In this document: positions 44,414 to 53,596 of the stretch, piece after piece
Layout: each line of letters starts with the position of its first letter
Numbering within the stretch: position 1 is the stretch's first letter
Origin: Nostoc parmelioides FACHB-3921
GTDB lineage: Bacteria; Cyanobacteriota; Cyanobacteriia; Cyanobacteriales; Nostocaceae
Length of the DNA: 64,000 nucleotides
Direction of reading: 5' to 3'
NCBI RefSeq assembly: GCF_014696625.1
Contig: NZ_JACJQL010000010.1
Coordinates: forward strand, 62,001 to 126,000
Notes under the pieces: model-generated
Database searches by the model: none
Told to the model about the DNA's origin: nothing
The model's input: only the letters and a program-made list of their open reading frames with translations
Made by a program: the position numbers and the translations under genes

Positions 44414-46629
44414 ATTAATGCTCTAGAAGTAACAGCACGTTGCAGTTCAGCTAAGGCGCGATTGTAATCGAGAATAGCGGTGATTCTGTTACCCTCAGCT
44501 TGTGTTAAGTCATTTTCTGAGTTAATCACATCTGTTTGAGTACCTACACCAGCTTGGAAACGCAGCCGCGCTAGACGCAGGGCTTCTCTAGCCTGTTCTA
44601 GGGCAACATTGGCAGTTTGGACGTTTTCTAAGTTGGAGCGTTGGTTGGTAAAGGCCTGCTCTACTTGGAAGCGGACTTGGTCTCGCTGGCTAGCAAATCG
44701 AGTTTCGGCGATCGCAATATTAGCTCTAGCTTGGGATGCTCTGGCTCTAGCAGCTCCACCATCGTACAAGTTTAAGGTCGCCCTCACGCCGACAGAATAA
44801 CCGTCAGTCAGACCAACACCATCATCGAACTGATCTAGTAGGTTGTAGTTAGCAATAAAGCTGACTTGTGGCCCCAAGGTTGCTAATGCTTGCCGACGTT
44901 GTTGTTCGCTGATGTTTCTTTGTGCCAATTGCTGATGCAATTCGGGACGGTTTTGATAGGCGAGGATGATGCTTTGTTCTAGGGATTGGTTCCACAGCCC
45001 TGCTAATTGTACAGGGTCGGCAGCACTGATATTTACAGCCTGAGGAATGCTTAACAGGGTTGCTAGTTGACGGCGAGTGGTTTGTTGCCGAGACAGGTTA
45101 TTGGTTAGCTGTTGGGTGTTATTAGCTAAGTTTACTTGCGATCGCAGCACATCAAATCTAGTACCCACCCCAGCCCTTTCTAAGGCTTCCGCATCTCGTA
45201 AGCTAGCTTGGGCATTTTCCACCGCCGACCGAGCAATACGGACTTGTTCATCTGCCTGTTGCAAGTCGTAATATGCTCTAGTTACACTCAAGCGAATTTC
45301 TTCTGACTGGCGCTCTACATCCAACTCATTAAAACGTACCTGTTCCTCAGCTTCTTGAATAGCAGCTTTCCTTCTCCCAGAAGTATAAAGGTCGTAGGAT
45401 AATTGTGCTTGGCTATTAAATGCTGTACCAGGTTCATCGTTGTTGCCAACTCCGCCCTGTTTACTAATCAGTTCGTCCTGGAGTTGACCACCGGCAGACT
45501 GACTGCGGGTAACGTCACTACTGAGAGATAAGTTGGGCAATAAAGCGGCCTGTGCTTCTCGTAGCAGGGCTTGAGTGCGTTGCAGTTCCAACAGAGACAC
45601 TTGCAAATCCCGATTGTTCCGCCGTGCCAGTTCCAGCGCCTGAGTCAAGGTAATCGGCTGATTCTCCTTGAGTGTCACTTCTTCTGGTTTGGTGGGAAAT
45701 TGCAAAGGATTGGCGTTGGGAATCAAGTTTTGCGGCACTTCTACAGCACCCGCAGGTGTTTGAGTCCCTACTGGCGCTGATTCCGTTTGGACGGGTGCAA
45801 CTTTTGGTGACTGAGTATCTGCTTGTACTGATTCAGTCAATACAGGAGTATCTGTTGGTGCTGATTCTTGCGGTACAGGAGTAGCTGTCGGCGCTTGAAT
45901 ATCTATGAGAGTTGATTCTTCCGGTACAGGAACAGCAGTAGAGTCTTGTGTAGTATTACCCTGCGCTATCTGCTTTCCAGTTAGCTTGGTGAGTTGACAA
46001 GTTTCTGATGAACAACTACTGATATTTAAGAGTTTTGCTGCGCCGATATGATTTGCAGTTGTCTGTAAAACCATTGGTAACTGGGTTTTCAGTTTTTCCT
46101 GTGGCGCAGGATTTTGTAAATAAGACGGAGAAAAAATTTGTTGTCCAGCCAGCAGGGTAGTAGATGTAGTAGAAGCTACTTTTGTTACTAATTTCGGTTT
46201 AGTAATCCCTGAGTTAATTTGTTTTTGTTGGCTGGAAAAACGCTTTTGTTTTAGCCTTTGAGAAAGAGTCAGTTTAGACTTGAGAGGGAAATTTTTAACT
46301 TCATCTTGTCGAGATTTTTGTTCTCTATCGATACCAGTATTTTCTGTCAAGATTACTGGGTGACTGTGACTACTGGAAAACTGTAAATTTGGTGTAGTCA
46401 CACCAGAAGTGGGAATGATGTCTGGAAAAATCTGGACTGTAGCATTAGGCAGTTGTGTCTGACTTTTGTCTACTAGCAAAGTTTGACTATTTTGAGTAGC
46501 CACAATACTAGAAGAAGGCACAAGTTGTACACTACTTACTTTCATGGCTTCAGCCACAGCTGGCTGAGTCGTCAATACTGCTGCTGTTACACCAGGCAAG
46601 AAACTATAGAATAAGTGTTGTCCTTTCAC
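44401..46629 (-). CDS. hgdD: TolC-family outer-membrane channel (HgdD-like)
   Basis: A 742-residue outer-membrane efflux channel. A signal peptide ends near residue 27 (AVAEA). About 300 residues of Ser/Thr/Gln- and Pro-rich low-complexity sequence follow, including several copies of ES-APT-TPVxxES units. The channel domain starts near residue 325 (ITLTQALELARRNNRDLQVSLLELQRTQ) and contains repeated OEP helices (RPELHQQLAQRNISEQQRRQ, LRLARLRFQAGVGTQTDVIN). In Nostoc PCC 7120 the TolC protein HgdD exports heterocyst glycolipids and proteins. The long N-terminal extension is unlike the 490-residue E. coli TolC. Confidence 0.88.
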   Translation of the reverse strand: MKGQHLFYSFLPGVTAAVLTTQPAVAEAMKVSSVQLVPSSSIVATQNSQTLLVDKSQTQLPNATVQIFPDIIPTSGVTTPNLQFSSSHSHPVILTENTGIDREQKSRQDEVKNFPLKSKLTLSQRLKQKRFSSQQKQINSGITKPKLVTKVASTTSTTLLAGQQIFSPSYLQNPAPQEKLKTQLPMVLQTTANHIGAAKLLNISSCSSETCQLTKLTGKQIAQGNTTQDSTAVPVPEESTLIDIQAPTATPVPQESAPTDTPVLTESVQADTQSPKVAPVQTESAPVGTQTPAGAVEVPQNLIPNANPLQFPTKPEEVTLKENQPITLTQALELARRNNRDLQVSLLELQRTQALLREAQAALLPNLSLSSDVTRSQSAGGQLQDELISKQGGVGNNDEPGTAFNSQAQLSYDLYTSGRRKAAIQEAEEQVRFNELDVERQSEEIRLSVTRAYYDLQQADEQVRIARSAVENAQASLRDAEALERAGVGTRFDVLRSQVNLANNTQQLTNNLSRQQTTRRQLATLLSIPQAVNISAADPVQLAGLWNQSLEQSIILAYQNRPELHQQLAQRNISEQQRRQALATLGPQVSFIANYNLLDQFDDGVGLTDGYSVGVRATLNLYDGGAARARASQARANIAIAETRFASQRDQVRFQVEQAFTNQRSNLENVQTANVALEQAREALRLARLRFQAGVGTQTDVINSENDLTQAEGNRITAILDYNRALAELQRAVTSRALISSQ

Positions 46630-46683
46630 CGCATCCCCTCACACGAAAATTAATCTGGCGGCAGAAAACTTTTCTTCACCACA

Positions 46684-46736
46684 GAATATAGCACGATACT
46701 AAATTTAAAGAGGAATATAGTACGATACCAAATTTA
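46684..46736. repeat. Direct repeat of 24 bases at the kaiC 3' end
   Basis: Two 24-base copies (46684-46707 and 46713-46736) of a GAATATAG-ACGATAC-AAATTTA sequence differ at 2 positions. The second copy overlaps the kaiC TAA stop. It may be a recent tandem duplication. Confidence 0.65.
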
Positions 46737-48293
46737 GGAATCGGAACCCTGTTTGTCTTCAAAACGTCTGACTATCCGAGAAAGTTCCGCTTTCTCGTCA
46801 ATACTAACGCGGGTTGGAGAGCCACTGACAATTCTTTCGTAGTTACGGAAAGAATCTTGAATTTCTGGACCATCTGCCGTGATATTATATTCTCTAATTC
46901 CTTTGTCGTGCCAGGAACCTCTCATCTTAAATACGTTAATTGCCCTTGACATTTCCCCACGAATCTCTACGTACTGTAGCATTAAGATTGTGTCGGTAAT
47001 TGTAGAGATGTGAGAGTCAGTTATGGAATGAGATCCCATAAATTGGTCAGTTGTGTTAGTAAAGAAGCCAGTAATTTCTTCTTGTTTGGCATAACCTGTA
47101 ACACCAATAACAAACTGTCGGAAGGCATTATTACTGACACCTCTAGCTAGTGCTGACAGGGAATCAATAGCAATTCGTGCTGGTTTAAAATAGGCAATTT
47201 CGGACTTAATAATCTGTAAGTGGTCTTCTAACCCAGTTGATTCTGGATAGGTACAAATAATCTTCAGTAGACCTTGGCTTTCTAATTCTTCAAAATCAAT
47301 ACCCCAAGAATAAGCATTCCGAGATAGTTGAGCACGTGATTCTTCATAAGCAAATAATATTGCTCGCTCGTTGTTGACGCAGCCGTTTTGTAAGAATTTA
47401 CTCACTAACAGGGTTTTACCTGTACCTGTAGCGCCTGTGGCTAAAATAATTGAGTCTTTGAAGAACCCACCACCGCACATTCCATCTAGAGTTTTGACAC
47501 CAGAAGAAACCCGGACATTAGAAGACCTTTGAGTCAAGCGCATTGCTCCTAATGGGAAAATGTTCACGCCATCATTGGTAATTGTGAAAGGATACTCACC
47601 TTTCATGTGAGTTGTACCACGCAATTTCAGTATTTCAATGGTGCGGCGGCGACGTTCTCCTTCTAAAACGTTACGGGCTATGACCACGTTATCGGAAACA
47701 AATTCTTCTACACCAAAGGAGGCTACTGGCCCGTATTCTTCACTGCGTTCGGTGGTAATTATTGTAGTGACATTAAGTTGTTTGAGACGGGCTACTAGGC
47801 GAAAAATCTCTCGACGCACCACTCCCACGGCTTCATACTGCTGGAATACGGCGGTAATGGAGTCGATGGATACTCTTTTGGCTTTGTATTTGCGAATTGC
47901 ATACTGCAAGCGCTCAATTAATGCGGAAAGGTCAAAGTTACCGACAATATCTTGACCTTCTGGGTCTGGAGATGCGTCCAGAATAAATAATTTACCCTCA
48001 TTAATTAGGCGTTGTAAGTTCCAGCCAAAAATATGAGCATTTTTGATGATGTCACTGGGCGATTCTTCAAAGGTGACAAATACACCTGGTTCATCAAAGA
48101 AGCTGATACCGTTAAAGAGAAACTGTAGAGATAATAAAGTTTTGCCTGTTCCAGAGGTTCCACTGACTAAAGTAGTTCTACCGACTGGTAAACCGCCATG
48201 ACTGATATCGTCAAAGCCTTCAATCATTGTGCGAATTTTTTCTACACCATTACCAGATGTATTTTGTTGTTCCTGCTGCTCTTTCTCACTCAT
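46734..48293 (-). CDS. kaiC: Circadian clock ATPase/kinase KaiC
   Basis: A 519-residue double RecA-like ATPase, the core of the circadian oscillator. CI has Walker A SGTSGTGKTLLS and catalytic Glu-Glu TFEESP. CII has Walker A ATGATGTGKTLLV and YEESRAQL. The dual phosphorylation site is the Ser-Thr pair in DSHISTITDTI. It is the last gene of the kaiA-kaiB-kaiC cluster on this strand and is 74 bases from kaiB. Length and all motifs are normal. Confidence 0.97.
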   Translation of the reverse strand: MSEKEQQEQQNTSGNGVEKIRTMIEGFDDISHGGLPVGRTTLVSGTSGTGKTLLSLQFLFNGISFFDEPGVFVTFEESPSDIIKNAHIFGWNLQRLINEGKLFILDASPDPEGQDIVGNFDLSALIERLQYAIRKYKAKRVSIDSITAVFQQYEAVGVVRREIFRLVARLKQLNVTTIITTERSEEYGPVASFGVEEFVSDNVVIARNVLEGERRRRTIEILKLRGTTHMKGEYPFTITNDGVNIFPLGAMRLTQRSSNVRVSSGVKTLDGMCGGGFFKDSIILATGATGTGKTLLVSKFLQNGCVNNERAILFAYEESRAQLSRNAYSWGIDFEELESQGLLKIICTYPESTGLEDHLQIIKSEIAYFKPARIAIDSLSALARGVSNNAFRQFVIGVTGYAKQEEITGFFTNTTDQFMGSHSITDSHISTITDTILMLQYVEIRGEMSRAINVFKMRGSWHDKGIREYNITADGPEIQDSFRNYERIVSGSPTRVSIDEKAELSRIVRRFEDKQGSDS

Positions 48294-48367
48294 CGGTTGC
48301 TAATAATGGGGTGCTATCCCCAGTTTTTATATGACTAAAGTTGGTAGATTATTTTTAACACCAAAGA

Positions 48368-48694
48368 TTAAAGATTACTTTGTGCTTCCCAATCTTCTTC
48401 TGTTAGTTCTTCATACAACAAATCTAAACCTATCAGAACTCTTTCACGATCTGAAAGATCACCAATAATTTTGCGGACTGGTGGGGGTAAAATCTTTGAT
48501 AATGTCGGGGTGGCTAATATTTTATCTTCTTCTGCCAATTGTGGGTTTTTCAGTACATCAATTACTTTTAGGGCATAAATACCTTGAAACTCCTGTTCTA
48601 AAATATTTTTGAGTGTTTTTAACGCCCTGACTGAATTTGGTGTGTTGCCTGCTACGTAAAGCTTGAGGACGTATGTCTTTCTGGCTTTATTCAT
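48368..48694 (-). CDS. kaiB: Circadian clock protein KaiB
   Basis: A 108-residue thioredoxin-like fold protein that switches fold to bind KaiC and sequester KaiA. The start [20 protein letters not shown] and middle [20 protein letters not shown] are diagnostic. The tail [14 protein letters not shown] is acidic as usual. A longer frame to 48724 adds 10 residues; I use the ATG at 48694, which gives the normal start. It lies 105 bases downstream of kaiA. Confidence 0.96.
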
Positions 48695-48799
48695 AAAGGT
48701 AGATGATAGAAGTAAGCATTTCAATATAAGGTATCTTCATGAATTTTGTAGTCAGTTACGGTTATTTTTTGTGACCACTTATGGTGTAGGGAAATTCTA

Positions 48800-49108
48800 T
48801 TATTTAAAGAGCGCCCCTCTGTAGGCTTCACAAAGATGAGCCAGGATATCTATCAGGGTGAGGCGATAATCCATTAAAGTTTCGTCACCTCTGCCCTCTA
48901 GTCTTAGCTGCTTCGAAAATTCATCAATTAGTTCCATATGAATTTCAATAATTTCTGGCACAGGAATATTAGCACAAAATACTGCATTGATAAATTTATC
49001 AATTTTTTCTTTTAATGCTTTGTCTGTAGTAAAGTAACTTAAAAGAATTTGGCGATAATCTGATTTGAGTTGCTGCAATAATACTTGCTGATCAACTTCT
49101 TGAGTCAT
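48800..49108 (-). CDS. kaiA: Short KaiA (C-terminal domain only)
   Basis: A 102-residue KaiA. It holds only the C-terminal four-helix-bundle that binds and stimulates KaiC (SDYRQILLSYFTTDKALKEKI, IIEIHMELIDEFSKQL, DYRLTLIDILAHLCEAYR). The N-terminal pseudo-receiver of the 284-residue Synechococcus KaiA is missing. A short KaiA of about this length is a known feature of Anabaena-type cyanobacteria. The region upstream has no detectable remnant of the pseudo-receiver. It heads the kai cluster. Confidence 0.95.
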   Translation of the reverse strand: MTQEVDQQVLLQQLKSDYRQILLSYFTTDKALKEKIDKFINAVFCANIPVPEIIEIHMELIDEFSKQLRLEGRGDETLMDYRLTLIDILAHLCEAYRGALFK

Positions 49109-49380
49109 GTGCTGACGAACCTACTGTGCTTATTGCTTTTGGCATACGAATAAGGAGATTTACTGAAGAAATTTCCGTTAGTCTCTAGTTTTAACCATCT
49201 CAGTAAGTGATAGGTTTTTGTACTGATGGCAGCAAATAGAGACAAGAGGGATGGGGAAATGTTTGTAGACCACCTTACATTCCACGGCCGTGCGCGTAAT
49301 ACTGCACCAGTAGCTAGTTTTAGTGGATGATCTAAATTTTCTTTAACATCTGGTGGAAGAATCAATATTAATAGTAGCAT
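49105..49380 (-). CDS. Doubtful 91-codon frame overlapping the kaiA start
   Basis: An ATG-started frame whose stop overlaps the kaiA start as ATGA. It encodes MLLLILILPPDVKENLDHPL, a basic middle (AVLRARPWNVRWSTN) and a Lys/Ser-rich end. It does not resemble any KaiA N-terminus or other known protein. The overlap is the only sign of reality, and it may be a leader frame or chance. Confidence 0.2.
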   Translation of the reverse strand: MLLLILILPPDVKENLDHPLKLATGAVLRARPWNVRWSTNISPSLLSLFAAISTKTYHLLRWLKLETNGNFFSKSPYSYAKSNKHSRFVST

Positions 49381-49950
49381 TTACATACTTGTGTATTTTG
49401 CAATCACCGTCATCCATAGAGGTATGAAAATTAGTGAAAATAATCGGTATTTTTTAAATTAGTAATCCCATTGTTAAAAGATACTCTATGTCAAAATATA
49501 GAGCTATGGCTTTTTACTCATTGCTCTATCTGTAATAGTAAATAAGTAAAAGGATTACGATTTGTAAAGTCGTTCATTATCGAAAACACGTTAGCTAATT
49601 GATGATTTACAAATGTACATCTATCTGAATAGAGATTTCCGATTCTGCTCCCTGATAAGATACTTAAACGGAATTAAAGTATTGTCGCATTCCCAATCAT
49701 TATAATTCCTCAAGGTTCTAAAGCGAATGTTTGGAGCCATAATTGTTCTAGCCGTCGTTATCAACAAAAAAATTGAATCATCTGTAGAAAACTGGCGTGC
49801 TAATCTTGCCAGAGTTCGGAGGAGCAAAGGAAAATGTCACCGCTCTGAAAGCTAGTGAATGCAAATAGTAGTGTTCGAGAGAACCAATCTATTGTTTCAA
49901 TAGTGTTAAAGCTCTACCAAAATCTCTTATATGAGTCTTCTTAAAAGATA
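49381..49950. other. Divergent kai and hybrid-kinase control region
   Basis: 570 bases beyond the doubtful frame between kaiA and the hybrid kinase. A 68-codon minus-strand frame (49621-49827) is not convincing. The region must carry the kai promoter and the promoter of the kinase. AT-rich stretches lie around 49440-49560. No RNA gene or strong terminator was recognised. Confidence 0.4.
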
Positions 49951-52900
49951 TTGCCTTTGGCAGTAACACTATCTGCTCCAATGCTTATGGTGGAGCCAGA
50001 GGCTTTCAGAGGAAGAATGATCCCCCAAAGCCTTATGTCAATGCTACAGTATCCGCTTGATGAATTTCTAGCCAATGTAACCAGTTGCCTAGAAACAAGT
50101 ACTCTGGCAATGGTGCTGGAGATTTTTGAGCAACAGCAATGCGATGGGCGTTCGCGTAGCGTCTCAAAGAGAAGCGCCGACTTAGGCGATCGCTTGGTGA
50201 TAGTAAATGAGCAGCAATGCCCCGTTGGGTTGCTGCACTCTGGCCAGCTAGCACGAAAGTTGTTAGCAGCCACAGGTAACGAACTATTTTTAAACTTACA
50301 ACAGCCACTGTCAACTTTTAGTCAAGCCTTAATTGAACCAATACAGATATTACCAGCCAGCCATAGTGTAGAGCAATTAGGCGTATTTTGGCGGTATCAT
50401 CAAGCCCATAACGGAGAATATGCACTGGTTGATGGAGAAGGTAAATTCTTGGGGATTCTCGACAGTGTGCGTTTATTGGCAGCATTGGCAAAGGAGCAAA
50501 CAGCGAATCATCCTCATACACCTAACTGTACATATGATGATGTCGAGGCTGGTTTGAGGGGATCACCTACGGGAGGTGGCACGCCATCCCTACATTCATT
50601 GCGGGATGTTGCGCGTTCTCTGCGAGAGGTACCACCAGCCTCCAGAAGTGAGCAACTCCAACCATTGGTACAGTTATTAGAGCGCCTACCTTGGCCTTTA
50701 ATGTTGCAAACCAGTGCCGGTGAGGTGTTAACACGAAATTTAGCTTGGTGGCAACAATTGGGAGCGTTGAAAGATCCAGAGGGTGTGCGTCAACAAGTGG
50801 AAGCAATTTTGGCAGCTACCAGGATTAAACAGCCAGAATATGTTGGTCAAAGAAGTACCACAGGCACACATCATATTCAAGGCTATGAGCAAGTAGGAGA
50901 GGAGTTAGCTCAAATACCAGCCACAGGTTTGCTACCCCTATCACCCTACGAACCAACAACCAGCGCCAAAACTAGCTCTAGTCGCTGCTTTTTAGATAGT
51001 CAAATGGGTACTTGTACCTGTGTGGTAGAAGTGCAGAACGGACAGGAGCGAGTTTGGCAGTTTGCCAAAATTCTGTTAGATAATACTGATTTAAAATTGC
51101 CCAACACCGATGATTTATGGCTGGTGTTGGCGACGGATGTCACAGAACAGCAGCAACTTTGTAAAGAACTTGCAGCTAAAAACGCTGATCTGATTCAGTT
51201 AAATCGCTTAAAAGATGAATTTTTAGCTTGTATTAGTCATGAGTTGAAAACACCCTTAACGGCAGTTTTAGGCTTATCGCGGTTGCTGGTAGACCAGCAG
51301 TTGGGGGAACTCAACGAACGCCAAGCCCGTTATGCGGGGCTAATTCACCAAAGTGGTCGCCATCTGATGAGCGTGGTGAATGACATTTTGGATTTAACCC
51401 GCATGGAAACAGGGCAAATGGAATTGACCCCGGTACCAGTGAGTATTCGGGCTGTGTGCGATCGCGCTCTTTCCGAAGCCAAAGCGATCCATAATCAAAC
51501 TAGTAAAGGCAGCACCACAGAAGCCACTCGCCAATCTACCCCTGAATTTACCCTTTCAATTGAACTAGATTTAGACCAGATAGTGGCTGATGAGTTGCGT
51601 CTGCGCCAAATGCTGGTTCACCTGTTGTCTAACGCTTTCAAATTTACAGAAATATCCGGCGAAATTGGCTTAAGAGTAAGTCACTGGGAAGGATGGATTG
51701 CCTTTACAGTTTGGGATACAGGAATTGGTATTCCCGAACACCAACAACATTTAATCTTTCAAAAGTTCCAACAATTAGAAAATCCTCTGACTCGCCAATT
51801 TGAAGGTACAGGCTTAGGACTGGTCTTAACTAGGGCTTTAGCTCGTCTCCACGGCGGTGATGTCAGCTTTTTGTCGCGGGAAGGTAAAGGCAGTCAATTT
51901 ACCTTGTTGTTACCACCTAGCCCACCCAGCAGTGGTTTTGCTGAGTCGGAAGTGGAAGTGGAAAATATACCCACCTCCAACACCCGCAATCGAGTAATTA
52001 ATACTGGACAAAATCATCCAGTTTCCTGCCAAAGATTAGTCTTGGTAGTGGAAGCCGTAGCCCGATATATAGAAGATTTAACCGACCAACTCAAAACTTT
52101 AGGCTATCGAGTAGTAATTGCTCGTTCAGGAACAGAAGCTGTGGAAAAAGCCCGGCGTTTGCAACCAAAAGCCATCTTTTTAAATCCCCTGTTACCTTTG
52201 CTGTCTGGTTGGGATGTGCTGACTTTGCTAAAATCCGATGGTGCAACTCGTCATATTCCGGTAGTTGTGACTGCTACAGGCGCAGAAAAAGACATAGCCT
52301 TTGCTAACCGCGCCGATGGTTTCCTCAGCTTGCCAGTAGAGCAGCAATCTCTGACACCATTGTTAGATAAATTATGTGGCAAACCGACGGTGCAGTCACT
52401 AGGTTTAGGGATTAATGAAAGGAATCAATCAAAAAAGACTTTACGGATTCTGCGGTTAGTTGATGTGGAACTGGAATCTATCAATCCCCATCCTTCACTA
52501 CAGCAACACCGGGTGATTGAAGTGGATGATTTAGACCAAGCCGAACTTTTAGCGAGGGTTTGGCAGTTTGATGTTATTTTGTTGGATGTAGAAACTTCTC
52601 TAGCCCAAACTTATTTACAACAATTAACTCAGCATCCCCGCCTAGCGGCTTTACCGCTAGTAACTTGTGATGTGGAAACAACCTTGGCTGCTTCCCAAAT
52701 CCCTGGTCTTTCCGTGTTTCCTTGTTTAACACCCCGTGTGAGAGATCAGGACTATGATCTAGGCAAAGGCAAAGTAGATCCCTTGCTATCTGTGCTACAA
52801 ATCGCCTCTGGTGTCTGCTACCCACCAAGTATCTTCGTAGTAGACTTGGCCATGCTAGAGGATTTACCACAAACCAGGCGCAAATCAGCCAAGGGTTCTG

Positions 52901-53346
52901 GTACAGAGAGAAAAACTGTCAGCCGTGGGGAAGTTGCAGAACGGGGAACTGAATGGTTCCAAGCTTTAATTCAGTACTTACAAACAGCCGGCTTAAAAGC
53001 CACTATGGCGCGCTGTTGGGCAGAAGTATTACAACAAATTGGCCATAATAGCGTTGATTTACTGCTAATTTGTCTAGGCGAATCAGCCATCCATCCAGAA
53101 GCAGTAAGTGCTTTGAAAGCACTACAGGATTTACCTTGCAATTTGCCACCGATTTTAGTTATTGACCAACAACTAAGTCGCTCTCAAGTTACTTCTCGCA
53201 GTAAACTGACTCATGCCAAAAAGCAGGAATCTGAATCTATCGCGGGTGTGGCAAAAGCGATCGCTACCCAAATTGTCCCACGTTCCATCTCAATGGAAGA
53301 TTTATTAACTCAAATTCATCAAACGTTGACTCTCAATGAACGGTAG
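49951..53346 (+). CDS. Large hybrid histidine kinase with degenerate receiver domains, divergent from kaiABC
   Basis: A 1131-residue soluble sensor kinase if it starts at TTG 49951 (an ATG at 49981 is also possible). Residues about 30-180 look like a CBS pair, and 235-400 a PAS-like region (LPWPLMLQTSAGEVLTRN). HisKA has His430 in EFLACISHELKTPLTAVLG. The HATPase has LLSNAFKF, WDTGIGIPEHQQ and GTGLGLVLTRAL. Three receiver-like domains follow. In the first, the phospho-acceptor position is Asn745 (AIFLNPLLPLLSG) and the conserved Lys is missing, so it is a pseudo-receiver. Two dispersed repeats have entered the frame (50140-50190 and 50545-50640). It is divergent from the kai genes. Confidence 0.88.
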   Translation: MPLAVTLSAPMLMVEPEAFRGRMIPQSLMSMLQYPLDEFLANVTSCLETSTLAMVLEIFEQQQCDGRSRSVSKRSADLGDRLVIVNEQQCPVGLLHSGQLARKLLAATGNELFLNLQQPLSTFSQALIEPIQILPASHSVEQLGVFWRYHQAHNGEYALVDGEGKFLGILDSVRLLAALAKEQTANHPHTPNCTYDDVEAGLRGSPTGGGTPSLHSLRDVARSLREVPPASRSEQLQPLVQLLERLPWPLMLQTSAGEVLTRNLAWWQQLGALKDPEGVRQQVEAILAATRIKQPEYVGQRSTTGTHHIQGYEQVGEELAQIPATGLLPLSPYEPTTSAKTSSSRCFLDSQMGTCTCVVEVQNGQERVWQFAKILLDNTDLKLPNTDDLWLVLATDVTEQQQLCKELAAKNADLIQLNRLKDEFLACISHELKTPLTAVLGLSRLLVDQQLGELNERQARYAGLIHQSGRHLMSVVNDILDLTRMETGQMELTPVPVSIRAVCDRALSEAKAIHNQTSKGSTTEATRQSTPEFTLSIELDLDQIVADELRLRQMLVHLLSNAFKFTEISGEIGLRVSHWEGWIAFTVWDTGIGIPEHQQHLIFQKFQQLENPLTRQFEGTGLGLVLTRALARLHGGDVSFLSREGKGSQFTLLLPPSPPSSGFAESEVEVENIPTSNTRNRVINTGQNHPVSCQRLVLVVEAVARYIEDLTDQLKTLGYRVVIARSGTEAVEKARRLQPKAIFLNPLLPLLSGWDVLTLLKSDGATRHIPVVVTATGAEKDIAFANRADGFLSLPVEQQSLTPLLDKLCGKPTVQSLGLGINERNQSKKTLRILRLVDVELESINPHPSLQQHRVIEVDDLDQAELLARVWQFDVILLDVETSLAQTYLQQLTQHPRLAALPLVTCDVETTLAASQIPGLSVFPCLTPRVRDQDYDLGKGKVDPLLSVLQIASGVCYPPSIFVVDLAMLEDLPQTRRKSAKGSGTERKTVSRGEVAERGTEWFQALIQYLQTAGLKATMARCWAEVLQQIGHNSVDLLLICLGESAIHPEAVSALKALQDLPCNLPPILVIDQQLSRSQVTSRSKLTHAKKQESESIAGVAKAIATQIVPRSISMEDLLTQIHQTLTLNER

Positions 53347-53596
53347 CGTCAATCTATAGGTGTTTTTTTCCCAGTACCAAATTTTACGGCTGAAATGCTT
53401 ACACTGTAAGCTGTTGAATCTGTTTAGGTTCGGTATGAGGTTGACGCGATCGCTTGAATCTTTTGCCAGAGTGGCTTTTTCGCTATTTTTTAAGATGCTA
53501 CTCTTGACAACCCAATGGCTGAAAAGCTACCTTAGTTTCGGATTGACGCAACCGCACCTTGAAAACTAAATACAGTAAGCCTTCTAGACCCCGGCA
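53347..53596 (+). promoter_or_regulatory. Probable CRISPR leader
   Basis: The 250 bases before the first repeat are the leader side, as the degenerate repeat is at the other end. The stretch has T-runs (53361-53366, 53479-53489) and AT-rich patches, without a supported gene; a 69-codon frame here is rejected. Confidence 0.5.

Noticed and set aside
49621-49827. 68-codon minus-strand frame upstream of kaiA
   Set aside because: No family likeness, AT-rich neighbourhood, no ribosome binding site.
53360-53569. 69-codon frame before the CRISPR array
   Set aside because: It lies in the probable leader and shows no protein features; a leader without a gene is the simpler reading.
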